A stretch of DNA of 7,582 nt. Source: JAUXFK01 sp034189035 (GTDB lineage Bacteria > Desulfobacterota > UBA8473). The stretch lies in assembly GCA_034189035.1 (NCBI GenBank), contig JAXHVA010000160.1, forward strand, positions 1 to 7,582, written 5' to 3'. Below, piece by piece: positions 6,620 to 7,582 of the stretch. The position numbers and the translations under genes are program-made. The notes beneath the pieces are model-generated. The model did not search any database and was not told where the DNA came from. It was given only the letters and a program-made list of their open reading frames with translations. The number at the start of each line of letters is the position of its first letter. The first letter of the stretch is position 1.

Positions 6620-6798
6620 AATTAGTGTCTGAGCGGCAATTGAAATAGATCAAATTTAACAGAATGTTACGAGTGATTTACAGTTCCGAGAATTTTTAGT
6701 TTTTTAGTTGATTTTAAGTTTTTTTTACCTGTACTTTCTTGGCAAAAAGGCGGTATAATTGATTGAAATCAATTCACTTGAGCATAATTTAGCATTGA
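6620..6798. mobile_element. Probable left flank of the ISNCY-type element
   Basis: Between the operon promoter and the transposase remnant lies AT-rich non-coding DNA with four T-runs spaced about 7-11 bp apart (6693-6726). The element's left end should be here. The segment GTGTCTGAGCGG, starting near 6625, is a candidate terminal repeat, but the right end lies outside the window, so no inverted-repeat pair can be shown. Confidence 0.25.
6754..6774 (+). promoter_or_regulatory. Possible -10 element with overlapping dyad before the transposase remnant
   Basis: TATAAT at 6754-6759 lies about 40 bp before the probable transposase start. A 7-bp inverted repeat, AATTGAT, TGAA loop, ATCAATT (6757-6774), overlaps its end. 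No good -35 is present at the correct spacing: TTGGCA at 6739 is only 9 bp away. It may be a relic of the element's own promoter. Confidence 0.25.
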
Positions 6799-7582
6799 GT
6801 GTCAGTTTCACAAGATCAACTCCAACGACAAATATTCGGAGAAAAAAAGAATGAAAAAGTTATAGAAATGCAAATGAAGCTTGGAAATATTTCTATCCAA
6901 AAATAGAGTATGATTTGCGGGACTCGGAATGAAATCTTCAAAGTGTTAATAGAACTTCAGCGTATATATTGCAATACAGGAATTAGAGACAGCTAAAGTA
7001 CTGATGGACTTGATCGCTGAAGATGTAGACCCAGATAATAGACGATTAGGCATGGATATATAGAAAATTCTAGTACTAGGTTCCATCCGTCTATCCTGCA
7101 ATTGGGGTTACGACAAACTTGTGGATATAGCTAACAACCATAAGACGTTATTGATACTTGTCATGGTTATTTTGACTGTGACCACCGCTATGCCCTTCAA
7201 AAAGTGAAAATAATCTTTCTCTTACCCCTGAAGTGATAGACAGGATAAACCACCTTGTCGTTGAATACAGTCATGAGCAGATCGGTATAAAAGCTAATGG
7301 TGCTTTAAGGGCAAGCAGTAGTTTACATTGAGCTTGCAGATTATTTGATCGACAGAGTCAGAGAGACAATTTTCGTCATCTTTGAAGAGATAAAAAGATA
7401 TACGAGAGCTGAGAGACAGAGTGATCAGATTCGCAGAAGAGGTATAAATGGAGAGAAAATTTCCCATAGCGAAAAAGTATTCTCAATCTTTGAAGAGCAC
7501 ACTGAGTGGATTAGCAAACATAAAGTCTGTGTTGTCAAAGATCGATTTGATTTTATACTTCACCATCGGGTAATGCAGAACG
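6799..7582 (+). pseudogene. Broken ISNCY-type transposase, cut by the window edge
   Basis: Conceptual translation across three frames matches my memory of an ISNCY-type transposase family: SQDQLQRQIFGEKKNEKVIE, MQMKLG, KIEYDLRD, EIFKVLIELQRIYCN, KVLMDLIAEDVDPDN, KILVLGSIRLSCNWGYDKLV, ANNHKTL, LTPEVIDRINHLVVEYSHEQ, then an open stretch from 7315 to the edge including VFSIFEEHTEWISK and FILHHRVMQN. Lesions seen: frameshifts near 6900, 6926, 6990, 7155 and 7210; a TAG at 7061-7063 where the family has Trp (GMD-W-KIL); and a probable internal deletion of roughly 100 residues near 7310, removing the segment expected to hold the first catalytic Asp. It cannot be functional. The most plausible start is GTG 6799. 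The C-terminus lies outside the window. Confidence 0.75.

Noticed and set aside
6739..6759. TTGGCA plus TATAAT as a promoter on the plus strand
   Set aside because: The spacer is only 9 bp, and no sigma-54 GG-N10-GC pattern fits either.

Overview
The window carries one complete five-gene operon on the minus strand (about 6174 down to 569), flanked on both sides by decayed, gene-poor DNA. Base composition is moderately AT-rich. The protein families suggest a Gram-negative, delta-proteobacterial-type genome (Desulfobacterota, perhaps a Desulfobacteraceae-like sulfate reducer): a Ras/Rab-type small GTPase, a peptidoglycan-binding OmpA-domain protein with an inner-membrane helix, a soluble hybrid histidine kinase, and a remnant of an ISNCY-type transposase. 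This placement is an inference from protein style only; no rRNA or marker gene is present.

Layout. 1-568 holds no convincing gene. In transcription order the operon then reads: (1) 6174-5557, a soluble coiled-coil protein; (2) 5541-3766, an inner-membrane protein with a cytoplasmic roadblock/longin-like region, one transmembrane helix, a poorly characterised periplasmic domain and a C-terminal OmpA peptidoglycan-binding domain; (3) 3769-3272, a Ras-superfamily small GTPase; (4) 3270-2266, a PAS-like plus class III cyclase-like protein with a substituted active site; (5) 2266-569, a soluble hybrid histidine kinase with a receiver domain. Gaps are +15, -4, +1 and -1 nt, so the genes are almost certainly co-transcribed and probably translationally coupled. 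A good sigma-70-like promoter (TTGACA-N18-TATTAT) lies about 400 nt upstream, at 6585-6614. From about 6799 to the right edge runs a broken plus-strand ISNCY-type transposase.

How the genes may work together (inference). The OmpA-domain protein would tie the peptidoglycan to a cytoplasmic domain resembling the GTPase-binding platforms of roadblock/longin proteins. The GTPase gene overlaps it by 4 nt. The coiled-coil protein and the cytoplasmic N-terminus of the OmpA protein share a short motif and so may dock on a common partner. The cyclase-like protein and the hybrid kinase would supply or receive signals. The window therefore describes a candidate cell-envelope-anchored small-GTPase signalling module whose function is, as far as I know, not established. 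It has no separate MglB/roadblock gene, no motor gene and no DNA-binding output regulator.
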